NCBI GenBank assembly: GCA_002469605.1
Contig: DKMV01000311.1
Span: 1-26,589, forward strand
Reading direction: 5' to 3'
Length of the DNA: 26,589 nucleotides
Source: Leclercia sp. UBA7405
Lineage (GTDB): Bacteria > Pseudomonadota > Gammaproteobacteria > Enterobacterales > Enterobacteriaceae
Part shown: positions 8,591 to 18,073 of the stretch, in pieces
Layout: every line of letters begins with the position of its first letter
Position numbering within the stretch: the stretch's first letter is position 1
Made by a program: the position numbers and the translations under genes
Notes under the pieces: generated by a model
Database searches by the model: none
The model's input: only the letters and a program-made list of their open reading frames with translations
What the model was told of the DNA's origin: nothing

Positions 8591-8606
8591 TTGACCATTT
8601 AGTCCA
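8591..8606. promoter_or_regulatory. RutR operator upstream of rutA
   Basis: TTGACCATTTAGTCCA closely matches the published RutR consensus (TTGACCA-NN-TGGTCAA): the left half is perfect and the right half has small deviations. It sits between rutR and rutA, where RutR represses the rut operon. Confidence 0.75.
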
Positions 8607-8669
8607 CTTTTACTCTCTCTTTTTGCCAACATGAGTTTAACACACTAATAACATTCATTTTTTTAAAAC

Positions 8670-8685
8670 TGGCATTCCCTTTGCA
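8670..8685 (+). promoter_or_regulatory. Sigma-54 promoter of the rut operon
   Basis: TGGCATTCCCTTTGCA has the -24 GG and -12 GC elements at the required spacing (consensus TGGCAC-N5-TTGCA). Transcription should begin near 8696. This agrees with the known NtrC/sigma-54 control of rut under nitrogen limitation. The upstream rutR-rutA gap (8487-8769) holds no other gene. Confidence 0.85.
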
Positions 8686-8769
8686 AAACAGGCTTACGCG
8701 GCTTTTATGGAAATGCAGGATGCAGCGCCACGTCTGACTTTCACCCCACACTGTTTTGCGAGGTTGATG

Positions 8770-10553
<1,784 letters not shown>

Positions 10554-10563
10554 GGAGCACCAG

Positions 10564-10950
10564 ATGCCGAAATCCGTGATTATCCCGGCCGGAACCAGCA
10601 CACCCATCGCCCCCTTTGTGCCCGGCACCCTCGCCGACGGCGTGGTGTATGTCTCCGGCACCCTGCCCTTTGATAAAGAGAACAACGTGGTCTTCCCCGA
10701 CGACCCAAAGGCGCAAACCCGCCACGTGCTCGAGACCATCAAAAGCGTTATCGAGACGGCGGGTGGCAGCATGGAGGATGTGACCTTCAACAGCATCTTT
10801 ATCACCGACTGGAAAAACTACGCCGCGATTAACGAGATCTACGCCGAGTTCTTCCCCGGCGATAAACCGGCGCGATTCTGCATCCAGTGCGGGCTGGTGA
10901 AGCCCGAGGCGCTGGTGGAGATCGCCTCCATTGCCCATATTGCCAGGTGA
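10564..10950 (+). CDS. rutC: 3-aminoacrylate deaminase RutC (RidA/YjgF family)
   Basis: A 128-residue RidA-fold protein, the E. coli RutC length. It is thought to speed the breakdown of toxic aminoacrylate. Visible family motifs are [38 protein letters not shown] and the signature [20 protein letters not shown] with its conserved Arg and Cys. GAGGAGC follows the rutB TGA and sets the start. Confidence 0.96.
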   Translation: MPKSVIIPAGTSTPIAPFVPGTLADGVVYVSGTLPFDKENNVVFPDDPKAQTRHVLETIKSVIETAGGSMEDVTFNSIFITDWKNYAAINEIYAEFFPGDKPARFCIQCGLVKPEALVEIASIAHIAR

Positions 10951-10957
10951 GGCGGCC

Positions 10958-11758
10958 ATGAAGATATCGCTTTCACCGCCCCCCTTTGCGGGCGCGCCCG
11001 TGGTGGTGCTGATATCCGGACTCGGCGGCGGGGGCAGCTACTGGCTGCCCCAGCTTGCCGCCCTGGAGCAGGAGTATCAGGTGGTGTGCTACGACCAGCG
11101 CGGCACCGGGAATAACCCGGATGCCCTGCCGGAGGAGTATTCCATTGCGCAGATGGCCGACGAGCTGCACAAGTCGCTGCTTGAGGCGGGCATCACGCGC
11201 TACGCCGTGGTCGGCCACGCCCTGGGGGCGCTGGTGGGCCTGCAGCTGGCCCTTGATTTCCCGGCGTCGGTGAGCGCCCTGGCATGCATCAACGGCTGGC
11301 TGACCCTGAGCGCCCACACCCGGCGCTGTTTTCAGATCCGCGAGCGCCTGCTGCACGCCGGCGGCGCGGAGGCCTGGGTAGAGGCCCAGCCGCTGTTTCT
11401 CTATCCCGCCGACTGGATGGAGGCCCACGCCCCGCGTATGGAGGCCGAAGAGGCGCTGGCGCTGGCCCATTTCCAGGGCAAAACCAACCTGCTGCGCCGG
11501 CTTGACGCCCTGAAACAGGCCGACTTCAGCCGGCAGGCGTCCTCTGTGCGTTGCCCGGTGCAGATAATATGCGCCAGCGACGATCTGCTGGTGCCCTCCG
11601 TCTGCTCAGAGGCGCTGCACGCCGCCCTGCCGCACAGCGTGAAGGTGGTGATGCCCCGGGGCGGGCACGCCTGCAACGTTACCGAGCCCGATGCCTTTAA
11701 CACTCTGCTGCTGAACGGGCTGGCCAGCCTGCTGCACAAGCCCGAAGCGGTTTTATAA
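10958..11758 (+). CDS. rutD: Putative aminoacrylate hydrolase RutD (alpha/beta hydrolase fold)
   Basis: 266 residues, the same as E. coli RutD. The alpha/beta hydrolase core shows [12 protein letters not shown] (oxyanion region), VCYDQRGTG, the nucleophile elbow [19 protein letters not shown] and the C-terminal His in [10 protein letters not shown]. The elbow reads G-H-A-L-G, with Ala where the usual Ser nucleophile would be. This also occurs in E. coli RutD, so it is a family trait rather than damage. It is proposed to help convert aminoacrylate to malonic semialdehyde. GTGAGG lies just before the ATG, directly after the rutC stop. Confidence 0.95.
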   Translation: MKISLSPPPFAGAPVVVLISGLGGGGSYWLPQLAALEQEYQVVCYDQRGTGNNPDALPEEYSIAQMADELHKSLLEAGITRYAVVGHALGALVGLQLALDFPASVSALACINGWLTLSAHTRRCFQIRERLLHAGGAEAWVEAQPLFLYPADWMEAHAPRMEAEEALALAHFQGKTNLLRRLDALKQADFSRQASSVRCPVQIICASDDLLVPSVCSEALHAALPHSVKVVMPRGGHACNVTEPDAFNTLLLNGLASLLHKPEAVL

Positions 11759-11767
11759 GGAGCCCAC

Positions 11768-12358
11768 ATGAGCGAAGCATTAAGCCCCACCGCGCTACAG
11801 ACCCTGTTTACCGGGGCGCGCACCCACAACGGCTGGCTGGCGCAGCCGGTGAGCGACGACACCCTGCGCGAGATCTACGCCCTGCTGAAGTGGGGGCCGA
11901 CCTCCGCCAACTGCTCCCCGGCGCGCTTTGTCTTTATCCGCACCCCGGAGGGCAAAGAGAAGCTGCGCCCGGCGCTCTCCGGCGGCAACCTCGAAAAGAC
12001 CCTGGCCGCCCCGGTGACCGCCATCGTGGCCTGGGACAGCGCATTCTACGATCGTCTGCCGGAACTCTTTCCCCACGGGGATGCCCGAAGCTGGTTTACC
12101 TCAAGCCCGGCCCTGGCAGAAGAGACGGCGTTTCGCAACAGCAGCATGCAGGCGGCCTATCTTATTTTTGCCTGCCGCGCGCTGGGGCTGGACACCGGAC
12201 CGATGTCCGGCTTCGACCGGGAAAAGGTAGATGCGGCCTTTTTCACCGGTAGCGGCCTGAAGAGCAATCTGCTGATCAATATTGGCTACGGCGACGCGGG
12301 CAAAGTCTACGGCCGCCTGCCGCGCCTCACGTTTGAAGAGGCCTGCGGGCTGGCATAA
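11768..12358 (+). CDS. rutE: Malonic semialdehyde reductase RutE (nitroreductase family)
   Basis: A 196-residue flavoprotein of the HadB/RutE nitroreductase group, the E. coli length. It reduces malonic semialdehyde to 3-hydroxypropionate, the excreted end product of the Rut pathway. Visible segments are [34 protein letters not shown] (FMN phosphate region), [20 protein letters not shown] and [14 protein letters not shown] precedes the start, and it is packed in the operon between rutD and rutF. Confidence 0.96.
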   Translation: MSEALSPTALQTLFTGARTHNGWLAQPVSDDTLREIYALLKWGPTSANCSPARFVFIRTPEGKEKLRPALSGGNLEKTLAAPVTAIVAWDSAFYDRLPELFPHGDARSWFTSSPALAEETAFRNSSMQAAYLIFACRALGLDTGPMSGFDREKVDAAFFTGSGLKSNLLINIGYGDAGKVYGRLPRLTFEEACGLA

Positions 12359-12367
12359 GGAGCGATC

Positions 12368-12859
12368 ATGACCATCGATAAAGCCACCTTTCGTGACGCC
12401 ATGGCCTGTGTGGGCGCGGCGGTAAATATCATCACCACCGACGGCCCCGCCGGGCAGGCGGGCTTTACCGCCAGCGCGGTGTGCAGCGTCACCGACTCGC
12501 CGCCCACCCTGCTGGTGTGCCTGAACCGCGGCGCCTCGGTGTGGCCCACCTTCAGCGAAAACCACGCCCTGTGCGTGAACACCCTGAGCGCCGGGCAGGA
12601 GCCGCTGTCGAACCTGTTTGGCGGTAAAACCCCGATGGCGGAACGCTTTGCCGCCGCCCGCTGGCAGACGGGGGCCACCGGCTGCCCGCAGCTGGAGGAG
12701 GCGCTGGTGTCGTTCGACTGCCGTATCAGCCAGGTGGTGAGCGTGGGCACCCATGACATTCTGTTTTGCGAGATTGTTTCTCTTGTTCGCCACCCCGCGC
12801 CGCAGGGGCTGGTGTGGTTCGACCGCGGCTATCACGCGCTTATGCGACCGGCCTGTTAA
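12368..12859 (+). CDS. rutF: FMN reductase RutF
   Basis: A 163-residue flavin reductase-like protein (E. coli 164) that supplies reduced FMN to RutA using NADH. Flavin-reductase signatures are [39 protein letters not shown] and the C-terminal [22 protein letters not shown] precedes the ATG. Confidence 0.96.
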   Translation: MTIDKATFRDAMACVGAAVNIITTDGPAGQAGFTASAVCSVTDSPPTLLVCLNRGASVWPTFSENHALCVNTLSAGQEPLSNLFGGKTPMAERFAAARWQTGATGCPQLEEALVSFDCRISQVVSVGTHDILFCEIVSLVRHPAPQGLVWFDRGYHALMRPAC

Positions 12860-12880
12860 CCCTCCTGAAGGAGCCTGCTC

Positions 12881-14209
12881 ATGGCAATGTTCGGTTTTCC
12901 CCACTGGCAGTTGAAGTCGACCTCTACGGATAACGGCGTGGTCGCGCCGGATGAACGTCTTCCCTATGTCCAGACCGCAGTAATGGGGGTCCAGCACGCG
13001 GTGGCGATGTTTGGCGCTACGGTGCTGATGCCGATCCTGATGGGGCTGGATCCCAACCTGTCGATTCTGATGTCGGGGGTGGGCACCCTGCTCTTTTTCC
13101 TGGTGACCGGCGGGCGGGTGCCGAGCTATCTCGGCTCCAGCGCGGCCTTTGTCGGGGTGGTGATCGCCGCCACCGGCTTTAGCGGCCAGGGGATGAACCC
13201 CAACCTCAGCGTGGCGCTGGGGGGCATTATTGCCTGCGGCTTTGTCTATACCCTGGTGGGGCTTATCGTCATGAAAAGCGGCACCCGCTGGATCGAGCGG
13301 CTGATGCCGCCGGTGGTGACCGGCGCGGTGGTCATGGCCATCGGCCTGAACCTGGCGCCCATTGCGGTAAAAGGGGTATCGGGCTCGGCGTTCGATAGCT
13401 GGATGGCGGTGATGACGGTGCTGTGCATCGGCCTGGTGGCGGTCTTTACCCGCGGGATGGTGCAGCGGCTGCTGATCCTGGTGGGGCTGATTGTCGCCTG
13501 CATGATTTACTTCGTGGTGACCAACGTGCTGGGGCTCGGCAAACCAGTGGACTTTACGCTGATGCATAACGCCGCCTGGTTCGGCCTGCCGCAGCTCACC
13601 TCCCCCACCTTCAGCGGCCAGGCGATGATGCTGATCGCGCCGGTGGCGGTGATCCTGGTGGCAGAGAACCTGGGCCACCTGAAGGCGGTGGCGGGCATGA
13701 CCGGGCGCAATATGGACCCGTACATGGGGCGCGCCTTTGTCGGCGACGGGCTGGCGACCATGCTCTCCGGCTCGGTGGGCGGCAGCGGCGTGACCACCTA
13801 TGCGGAGAATATCGGCGTGATGGCGGTGACTAAGGTCTACTCCACGCTGGTGTTTGTCGCCGCGGCGGTCATCGCCCTGCTGCTGGGCTTCTCGCCGAAG
13901 TTCGGGGCGCTGATCCACACCATCCCCGCCCCGGTCATAGGTGGTGCTTCTATTGTGGTGTTTGGCCTGATTGCGGTGGCCGGGGCGCGGATCTGGGTGC
14001 AAAACCACGTCGACCTGAGCAATAACGGCAATCTGATTATGGTGGCGGTGACACTGGTGCTGGGAGCGGGTGATTTTGCCCTGACGCTGGGGGGCTTTAC
14101 GCTTGGGGGAATTGGCACGGCGACCTTTGGGGCGATTTTGCTGAATGCGTTGTTGAGCCGCCGGGGGGCGGGGGTTGTGGAGGCGCAGGGGGAAGTAGTG
14201 AGGCGATAG
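12881..14209 (+). CDS. rutG: Uracil permease RutG (NCS2 family)
   Basis: A 442-residue polytopic inner-membrane transporter, the E. coli RutG length, importing uracil for the pathway. The nucleobase-cation-symporter-2 fold shows as many hydrophobic helices. Substrate-site segments include VILVAENLGHLKAVAGMTGR and SGSVGGSGVTTYAENIGVMA, whose Glu residues correspond to the uracil-contacting glutamates of UraA. GAAGGAG precedes the ATG. It is the last gene of the rut operon. Confidence 0.97.
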   Translation: MAMFGFPHWQLKSTSTDNGVVAPDERLPYVQTAVMGVQHAVAMFGATVLMPILMGLDPNLSILMSGVGTLLFFLVTGGRVPSYLGSSAAFVGVVIAATGFSGQGMNPNLSVALGGIIACGFVYTLVGLIVMKSGTRWIERLMPPVVTGAVVMAIGLNLAPIAVKGVSGSAFDSWMAVMTVLCIGLVAVFTRGMVQRLLILVGLIVACMIYFVVTNVLGLGKPVDFTLMHNAAWFGLPQLTSPTFSGQAMMLIAPVAVILVAENLGHLKAVAGMTGRNMDPYMGRAFVGDGLATMLSGSVGGSGVTTYAENIGVMAVTKVYSTLVFVAAAVIALLLGFSPKFGALIHTIPAPVIGGASIVVFGLIAVAGARIWVQNHVDLSNNGNLIMVAVTLVLGAGDFALTLGGFTLGGIGTATFGAILLNALLSRRGAGVVEAQGEVVRR

Positions 14210-14222
14210 ATTATTAGGTAAC

Positions 14223-14252
14223 TGGCCCGGGAATCTGTCTCGTTCCGGGCCA
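14223..14252 (+). terminator. Hairpin after rutG, possible rut operon terminator
   Basis: TGGCCCGG(G)AA pairs with TTCCGGGCCA around a short loop, leaving one bulged G. The stem is strong but no T-run follows, so it may be a weak or rho-assisted terminator, or an mRNA 3'-end stabiliser. Confidence 0.5.
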
Positions 14253-14255
14253 GAG

Positions 14256-14369
14256 ATGATGAGTAGACGCGCCCTGTTATTGGTATTTATTACCACGCTC
14301 AACAGCGTTTCAGATTCATTTGCATATTATCAGACAATCAAAATACTTAATTCAGACAATAACCTGTAG
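14256..14369 (+). CDS. Possible 37-residue exported peptide or gene remnant
   Basis: ATGATG opens a short frame encoding MMSRRALLLVFITTLNSVSD and then SFAYYQTI..., stopping at TAG 14367-14369. It has the look of a signal peptide (Arg-Arg, hydrophobic core, SFA-Y cleavage-like site) with almost nothing after it. There is no convincing ribosome site. It may be a truncated remnant of an insertion event, or not a gene. It lies in the gap before the effector gene. Confidence 0.25.
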   Translation: MMSRRALLLVFITTLNSVSDSFAYYQTIKILNSDNNL

Positions 14370-14407
14370 ATTAAAGCCACAAAAAACGCATGGATAAAAG
14401 GTGGCTC

Positions 14408-14923
14408 ATGGCGCTACACGGAAAGTTTGTTATTAACGATGCTGATTATTCTCCCCTATCGTTTCCCGGCGTAGGGACATTTCTGGCGTTCTCCGGCGAT
14501 GGTATTTATCGCAACCGCGGCGCGTGTGGGATGAAACCAACGGTGGGTCCTATTCCAGGGGGTAAATACTGGATTGTTGATCGCCCCGAAGGAGGTTTGA
14601 GATCGCAGGTTAATAGCGGTATCCGGGATATGTATAACCAGGTTGTAAATGGCGCGACCTTCAAACATAACGAATGGTTTGCCCTCTGGCGTGACGATCG
14701 GGGTATCGATGATTACACCTGGACAGAGGGGGTTAAACGCGGGAACTTTCGTTTACATCCTGGCAGCCTGTCAGAAGGTTGTATCACCCTTCCACATGAC
14801 TCAGATTTTGCCCTGTTACGCAATGCACTGCTGAGGACACAGCAGATAGATATCCCTTGCATGAAAAATTTAAAGGCATACGGCACAATTGAGGTGATTA
14901 TCAGTGGCAAAACATGCCCTTAA
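14408..14923 (+). CDS. DUF2778 / Tlde1-like L,D-transpeptidase-type T6SS effector
   Basis: 171 residues. The C-terminal half carries the catalytic signature NFRLHPGSLSEGCITLP (His117, Cys125) of the L,D-transpeptidase-like DUF2778 family. Upstream come GPIPGGKYWIVDRPEGG and EWFALWRDD, also typical. The Salmonella family member Tlde1 is delivered by a type VI secretion system into the target periplasm, where it damages peptidoglycan by cleaving or exchanging stem peptides. Like Tlde1 it has no signal peptide, consistent with injection. The start at 14408 follows AAAGGTGG closely; an in-frame ATG at 14390 lacks a ribosome site. The next two genes (membrane protein and Hcp) support the effector role. 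The region is more AT-rich than rutG. Confidence 0.8.
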   Translation: MALHGKFVINDADYSPLSFPGVGTFLAFSGDGIYRNRGACGMKPTVGPIPGGKYWIVDRPEGGLRSQVNSGIRDMYNQVVNGATFKHNEWFALWRDDRGIDDYTWTEGVKRGNFRLHPGSLSEGCITLPHDSDFALLRNALLRTQQIDIPCMKNLKAYGTIEVIISGKTCP

Positions 14924-15428
14924 TTTATTTCTCAAGCTGGCGCTGTTTACTGCCGTGCTACTTATCCTCGGGAAAACCGTGCCTTACGATATGGTGATAA
15001 ATAATGTCATTGTCAGGCATGTTAGCTATGAGGATGCTGACCGTTTCGGTAAGCGGCTGACGGGTGAACCGGCGCCCGAGCCCATTGATACCCTGAGGTT
15101 CTGCCTTACCCTTCTGCTTAACACACTACTCGCACTGCCCTTAACCAGCGCAATTATTACCGTTTTCAACGGGGTAAAAAACAACCTGAAACCAGGTCTG
15201 CTTGTGAAAGAGTGGATTTATTCCACACTGCGAAGATTAATTAAGTTAGTCGCTTTTACTTTTATGTTCTGGGCGCTGTTGCGCTTCCTGCCTTATCAGA
15301 CCGTTTTCTCTGATAGAGAAACCTATTCTGCTTTTACCCTGGCGGCAGTGGTTGCTTTTAATGTGCTCCTCACAGCAGTTTGCTATGGGTTCATCATGAA
15401 GATAATTACCATTAAAAGGAGTTTGTAA
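14904..15428 (+). CDS. Membrane protein, probable immunity protein for the Tlde1-like effector
   Basis: 174 residues with about four hydrophobic segments: near residues 9-24 (LFLKLALFTAVLLILG), 66-88, 111-128 (LIKLVAFTFMFWALLRFLP) and 142-166. A likely extracytoplasmic loop lies between the first two. It starts with GTG at 14904, 9 bases after GAGG, and overlaps the effector gene by 20 bases, so the two are translationally coupled. That is the usual arrangement for an effector and its immunity protein. I recognise no family. The immunity role is inferred from position, size and membrane location, where it could block a periplasm-acting toxin. Confidence 0.65.
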   Translation: MAKHALNLFLKLALFTAVLLILGKTVPYDMVINNVIVRHVSYEDADRFGKRLTGEPAPEPIDTLRFCLTLLLNTLLALPLTSAIITVFNGVKNNLKPGLLVKEWIYSTLRRLIKLVAFTFMFWALLRFLPYQTVFSDRETYSAFTLAAVVAFNVLLTAVCYGFIMKIITIKRSL

Positions 15429-15429
15429 A

Positions 15430-15915
15430 ATGCCTATACCGGCTTACATGTGGCTTAAAGATGATGGCGGTGCAGATATTAAAGGGTCTGTAGACGTTCA
15501 CGATCGCGAGGGTAGTATTGAGATTGTTGGCTTCAGTCATGGTCTGAATACGCCAGTAGATAGCACCAACGGCAAAATCACAGGAAAACGGTCACATTCA
15601 CCAATGATGATTGAGAAGGAGTTCGATAGTTCCAGCCCCTATCTCTATAAAGCCGTTGCTACCGGCCAGACGCTTAAGAGTGCAGAGATTCGCTGGTATC
15701 GTATCAATTACGCAGGTCAGGAAGAGTGCTATTTCATCATGACCATTGAAGGTGTAAAGATTACAGGTGTAAATCCAGGCATGCCAAACGCGAAAATGAT
15801 GGGCAATGCGCAAATTAATCACATGGAATCCGTCGCTCTGATGTACGACAAAATCACATGGCGTTATGTCGATGGCAACGTGCAGTATACGGATGACTGG
15901 AACGTAAGAGCGTAG
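15430..15915 (+). CDS. Orphan type VI secretion tube protein, Hcp family
   Basis: A 161-residue Hcp. The N-terminus MPIPAYMWLKDDGGADIKGS, the core EIVGFSHGLNTP and SPMMIEKEFDSSSPYLYKAV, and the end VALMYDKITWRYVDGNVQYT are characteristic. Hcp hexamers stack into the T6SS inner tube and carry small effectors in their lumen. The start is set by AAAGGAG 8 bases before the ATG, one base after the immunity stop. No other T6SS structural gene is visible here, so this is an orphan Hcp probably dedicated to the effector two genes upstream, acting with a T6SS encoded elsewhere. Confidence 0.9.
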   Translation: MPIPAYMWLKDDGGADIKGSVDVHDREGSIEIVGFSHGLNTPVDSTNGKITGKRSHSPMMIEKEFDSSSPYLYKAVATGQTLKSAEIRWYRINYAGQEECYFIMTIEGVKITGVNPGMPNAKMMGNAQINHMESVALMYDKITWRYVDGNVQYTDDWNVRA

Positions 15916-15946
15916 CCCTGAATAGTTGCTGGAAAAAGCACATAGC

Positions 15947-15972
15947 AAAGCCCCTTTTCACACGGGGCTCTT
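15947..15972. terminator. Terminator between hcp and the convergent GNAT toxin gene
   Basis: AGCCCC (15949-15954) pairs with GGGGCT (15964-15969) around TTTTCACAC, followed by CTTAT on one side and A-rich sequence on the other. It is short but well placed between convergent genes, overlapping the toxin 3' end. Confidence 0.55.
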
Positions 15973-16497
15973 ATCTCTGTCAGAAAACAGCATTTCAATA
16001 GATTTAGTCGAATAAAAGAGGGAGTTTGCGTTCTCGCCCGTTAAGGGGACGAACCCTAAATTAAGCCAGAACGCATGCGCTTTTTCGTTCATAGCATCGA
16101 CAAAAATTCCATATATCCCCACCGCCTGAGAGGCCCGCCAGACGACCTGCATAGCGTGGCTCACCAGGGTCGCTCCCCACTCTTGCCCCTGTATTGTTTT
16201 ATCCACGGCCAGACGACCTAAAGTGACGCTCGGTACATTGGCATAAGGCAGCTTGCGCTGCTGCGTTTTTGAAGAGAAGGCGGCTTTCTCAAAGCAGCTG
16301 CCGGACAGGGTGTAATACCCCAGGACCTCAGGCCGCTTGCCCCGCCTGATAAGCAGATAGGCCCGTAAAATACGGCCAGCATGCTGGCGAGCAAGATGTT
16401 CGAAAAGAAATGCATTCAGCGCGGGCTCACCGCAGTCAAAACCCGTTAAGTCGTAATCCACTTCGGGGGAATACATCTCAATGGTCAAATCGTCCAC
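15958..16497 (-). CDS. ataT: GNAT-family toxin of an AtaRT/TacAT-type module, with altered active-site residues
   Basis: A 179-residue GNAT acetyltransferase strongly resembling E. coli AtaT, which acetylates initiator Met-tRNA(fMet) and blocks translation initiation. The N-terminus (MDDLTIEMYS), DCGEPALNAFL, RQHAGRILRAYLL, LGYYTLSGSCFEKAA and PSVTLGRLAVDK align well with my recollection of it. Two key sites differ. The acetyl-CoA loop reads QGQEWGA, with Glu106 where AtaT has Gly. Residue 144 is Trp (AHAFWLNLGF), where AtaT has its catalytic Tyr144. The toxin may therefore be weakened or inactive. It starts with GTG at 16497, three bases after the antitoxin stop, so the two form an operon. 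Comparison residues are from memory. Confidence 0.85.
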   Translation of the reverse strand: MDDLTIEMYSPEVDYDLTGFDCGEPALNAFLFEHLARQHAGRILRAYLLIRRGKRPEVLGYYTLSGSCFEKAAFSSKTQQRKLPYANVPSVTLGRLAVDKTIQGQEWGATLVSHAMQVVWRASQAVGIYGIFVDAMNEKAHAFWLNLGFVPLTGENANSLFYSTKSIEMLFSDRDKSPV

Positions 16498-16500
16498 GTT

Positions 16501-16770
16501 TTACTCCATGTTTTGTAGACGCTTAGCCGCTCGTTTCAGCCTTTCGTTTGGTGCTGGCGGATTACTGATGGCATCCATCACCCGATCCCAGGATGCTTCG
16601 TTAAGCACCAGACGGCGATGCTGCTCAATCACTTCCGCAGCACGTTCGGAGGCACTGTTAACCATAAATTGCGTAATTGTCTGGTTAGTCATTGCCGCGG
16701 CTTCTTCGATCAGGCTTTTATCGTCATCCGTTAACCTAAGATCGATGCGCTGTTTTTTTAGTGCTGTCAT
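16501..16770 (-). CDS. ataR: DUF1778 ribbon-helix-helix antitoxin (AtaR/TacA type)
   Basis: 89 residues. The N-terminal ribbon-helix-helix domain MTALKKQRIDLRLTDDDKSL and TNQTITQFMVNSASERAAEV binds DNA. The C-terminal tail NPPAPNERLKRAAKRLQNME would wrap and neutralise the GNAT toxin. It is close to E. coli AtaR in length and sequence. GAGG 6 bases upstream supports the ATG at 16770; the longer upstream frame to 16839 has no support. A GTACGG/CCGTAC dyad just upstream is a plausible autoregulatory operator. Confidence 0.9.
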   Translation of the reverse strand: MTALKKQRIDLRLTDDDKSLIEEAAAMTNQTITQFMVNSASERAAEVIEQHRRLVLNEASWDRVMDAISNPPAPNERLKRAAKRLQNME

Positions 16771-16784
16771 ACTTGCCTCGTTAC

Positions 16785-16803
16785 GTACGGTTTTTATCCG
16801 TAC
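16785..16803. promoter_or_regulatory. Inverted repeat upstream of the antitoxin gene
   Basis: GTACGG-TTTTTAT-CCGTAC, a perfect 6-bp dyad about 15 bases before the antitoxin start. RHH antitoxins of this family repress their own promoters by binding such dyads. The operator role is inferred. Confidence 0.55.
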
Positions 16804-16843
16804 ATGAAAGGTAAACCGCTCTCTCTTTTTTTTCAACAACTCT

Positions 16844-17746
16844 TTATTCCGGCGTGAGTTCGCCAGCGCGTTTACGCTTCTTCTTCAGCTTCAATTCACT
16901 CACCAGCACTCCTGCCACAATAAATGCCCCGCCGAGCAGGGCCAGCAGCGGCAGGCGCTCGCCGGCAATGCGGCCAAAGATACCGGCCCAGACCGGTTCG
17001 CCGGTGTAGATAACGGTGGCGCGAGTAGGCGAAACGCTTTTCTGCGCCCAGTTCATGGTGACCTGGATAATGGCGCTGAAAATACCCAGCCCGAGGGCGA
17101 CGATAATCAGCCCGGGCGACATAGAGGGCACCGACTCGCCGGCGGGCACCATGGCGATAAAGGCTACCAGCGAGGCGGTGGCAAGCTGCACTACCGTAAC
17201 CCGCTTCACGTCCACTTTGCCCGCCCAGGCGCTGATTAAAATTATCTCTGCGGCAATCGCCACTGCGCCTATCAGGGTGATGATTTCACCCGGCCCCAGC
17301 GCCAGCAGGTTATCCCCCGGCCCGGCCAGAAAGATCAGGCCGATAAAAGCCAGCACAATGCCGATGCAGGACATCAGCCCCGGTGCCCGGCCCAGGCACA
17401 GCCACTGGAGCAGCGGCACCAGCGGAACATACATGGCGGTAATAAACGCCGATTTACTGCTGGAGATGGTCTGCAATCCCCAGGTTTGCAGGCTGTAGCC
17501 CATGGCGATAGCAACGCCGATCGCCACTCCGGCTTTGAGCTCTTTCAAGGTTAAGCCGCGCAGGGATTTAAGCGAGATAAGCGCTACCGCCAGCGCTGCC
17601 GTGGCGAAGCGCAGGCCGACAAAGAAAAAGGGATCGCTCAGGGTTACCGCATACTGCACGGCGAGAAAGGTCCCGCCCCAGAACATGGTAATAAGGATCA
17701 GCAGCGCTTCCTGAGGTTTTATAGAGAAGGCATAACGAGAAGACAT
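16844..17746 (-). CDS. EamA/DMT-family inner-membrane transporter
   Basis: 300 residues with ten hydrophobic helices in two EamA repeats. The first covers about residues 12-140 (ILITMFWGGTFLAVQYAV, FVGLRFATAALAVALISL), the second about 152-286 (EIITLIGAVAIAAEIILISA, VIYTGEPVWAGIFGRIAGER). The C-terminus is Lys/Arg-rich and cytoplasmic (KLKKKRKRAGELTPE). Members export or import amino acids, nucleosides or other metabolites; the substrate here is unknown. It is transcribed toward the toxin-antitoxin pair with no clear terminator between them. Confidence 0.85.
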   Translation of the reverse strand: MSSRYAFSIKPQEALLILITMFWGGTFLAVQYAVTLSDPFFFVGLRFATAALAVALISLKSLRGLTLKELKAGVAIGVAIAMGYSLQTWGLQTISSSKSAFITAMYVPLVPLLQWLCLGRAPGLMSCIGIVLAFIGLIFLAGPGDNLLALGPGEIITLIGAVAIAAEIILISAWAGKVDVKRVTVVQLATASLVAFIAMVPAGESVPSMSPGLIIVALGLGIFSAIIQVTMNWAQKSVSPTRATVIYTGEPVWAGIFGRIAGERLPLLALLGGAFIVAGVLVSELKLKKKRKRAGELTPE

Positions 17747-17816
17747 GGGACACCAGCCAGAATAATCAATCCGCTAGTGTGCGATGCCGGGGATGACAGT
17801 TCAATGTTGCGGACAT

Positions 17817-17843
17817 AAAAAAACCGCCGGATAGTCCGGCGGT
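17817..17843 (-). terminator. ymdF terminator
   Basis: ACCGCCGGA (17823-17831), loop TAG, TCCGGCGGT (17835-17843). On the minus strand the stem is followed by a run of seven or more T, so it ends the leftward ymdF transcript. Confidence 0.85.
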
Positions 17844-17890
17844 CGGGAGCAGCGACGCAGCTCACCTACTCTGCGTCATGTCAGCGGCAA

Positions 17891-18073
17891 CTATTTACTG
17901 TTGCTGCTGCCGTGGCTGTTTTTGCCCCCTTTTTTGCCAGCCTCAGATGCGCGTTGAGGGTCGTTCTTGAAGTTCCCCCCGCTTTGCTGGCCACCTTTAC
18001 GACCTGCTTCTGATGCTCTTTCACGATCTTCTGCAAAATTACCTGACCCGCCACGATGGTTGTTAGCAGCCAT
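17891..18073 (-). CDS. ymdF: KGG-repeat stress protein YmdF
   Basis: A 60-residue, highly hydrophilic protein with repeated motifs: HRGGSGNFAEDRERASEAGR, KGGQQSGGNFKNDPQRASEA and GKKGGKN. These are the KGG repeats of the YciG/YmdF/Con-10 group. It lies next to wrbA as in E. coli. The family is induced in stationary phase; YciG and YmdF have been linked to motility and acid or heat tolerance, but the molecular function is unclear. GGAGG precedes the ATG at 18073. Confidence 0.92.
   Translation of the reverse strand: MAANNHRGGSGNFAEDRERASEAGRKGGQQSGGNFKNDPQRASEAGKKGGKNSHGSSNSK

Noticed and set aside
12101..14302. 733-codon open frame on the minus strand across rutE-rutG
   Set aside because: Low-complexity His/Arg/Gln-rich translation opposite three well-identified genes; no ribosome site or domain.
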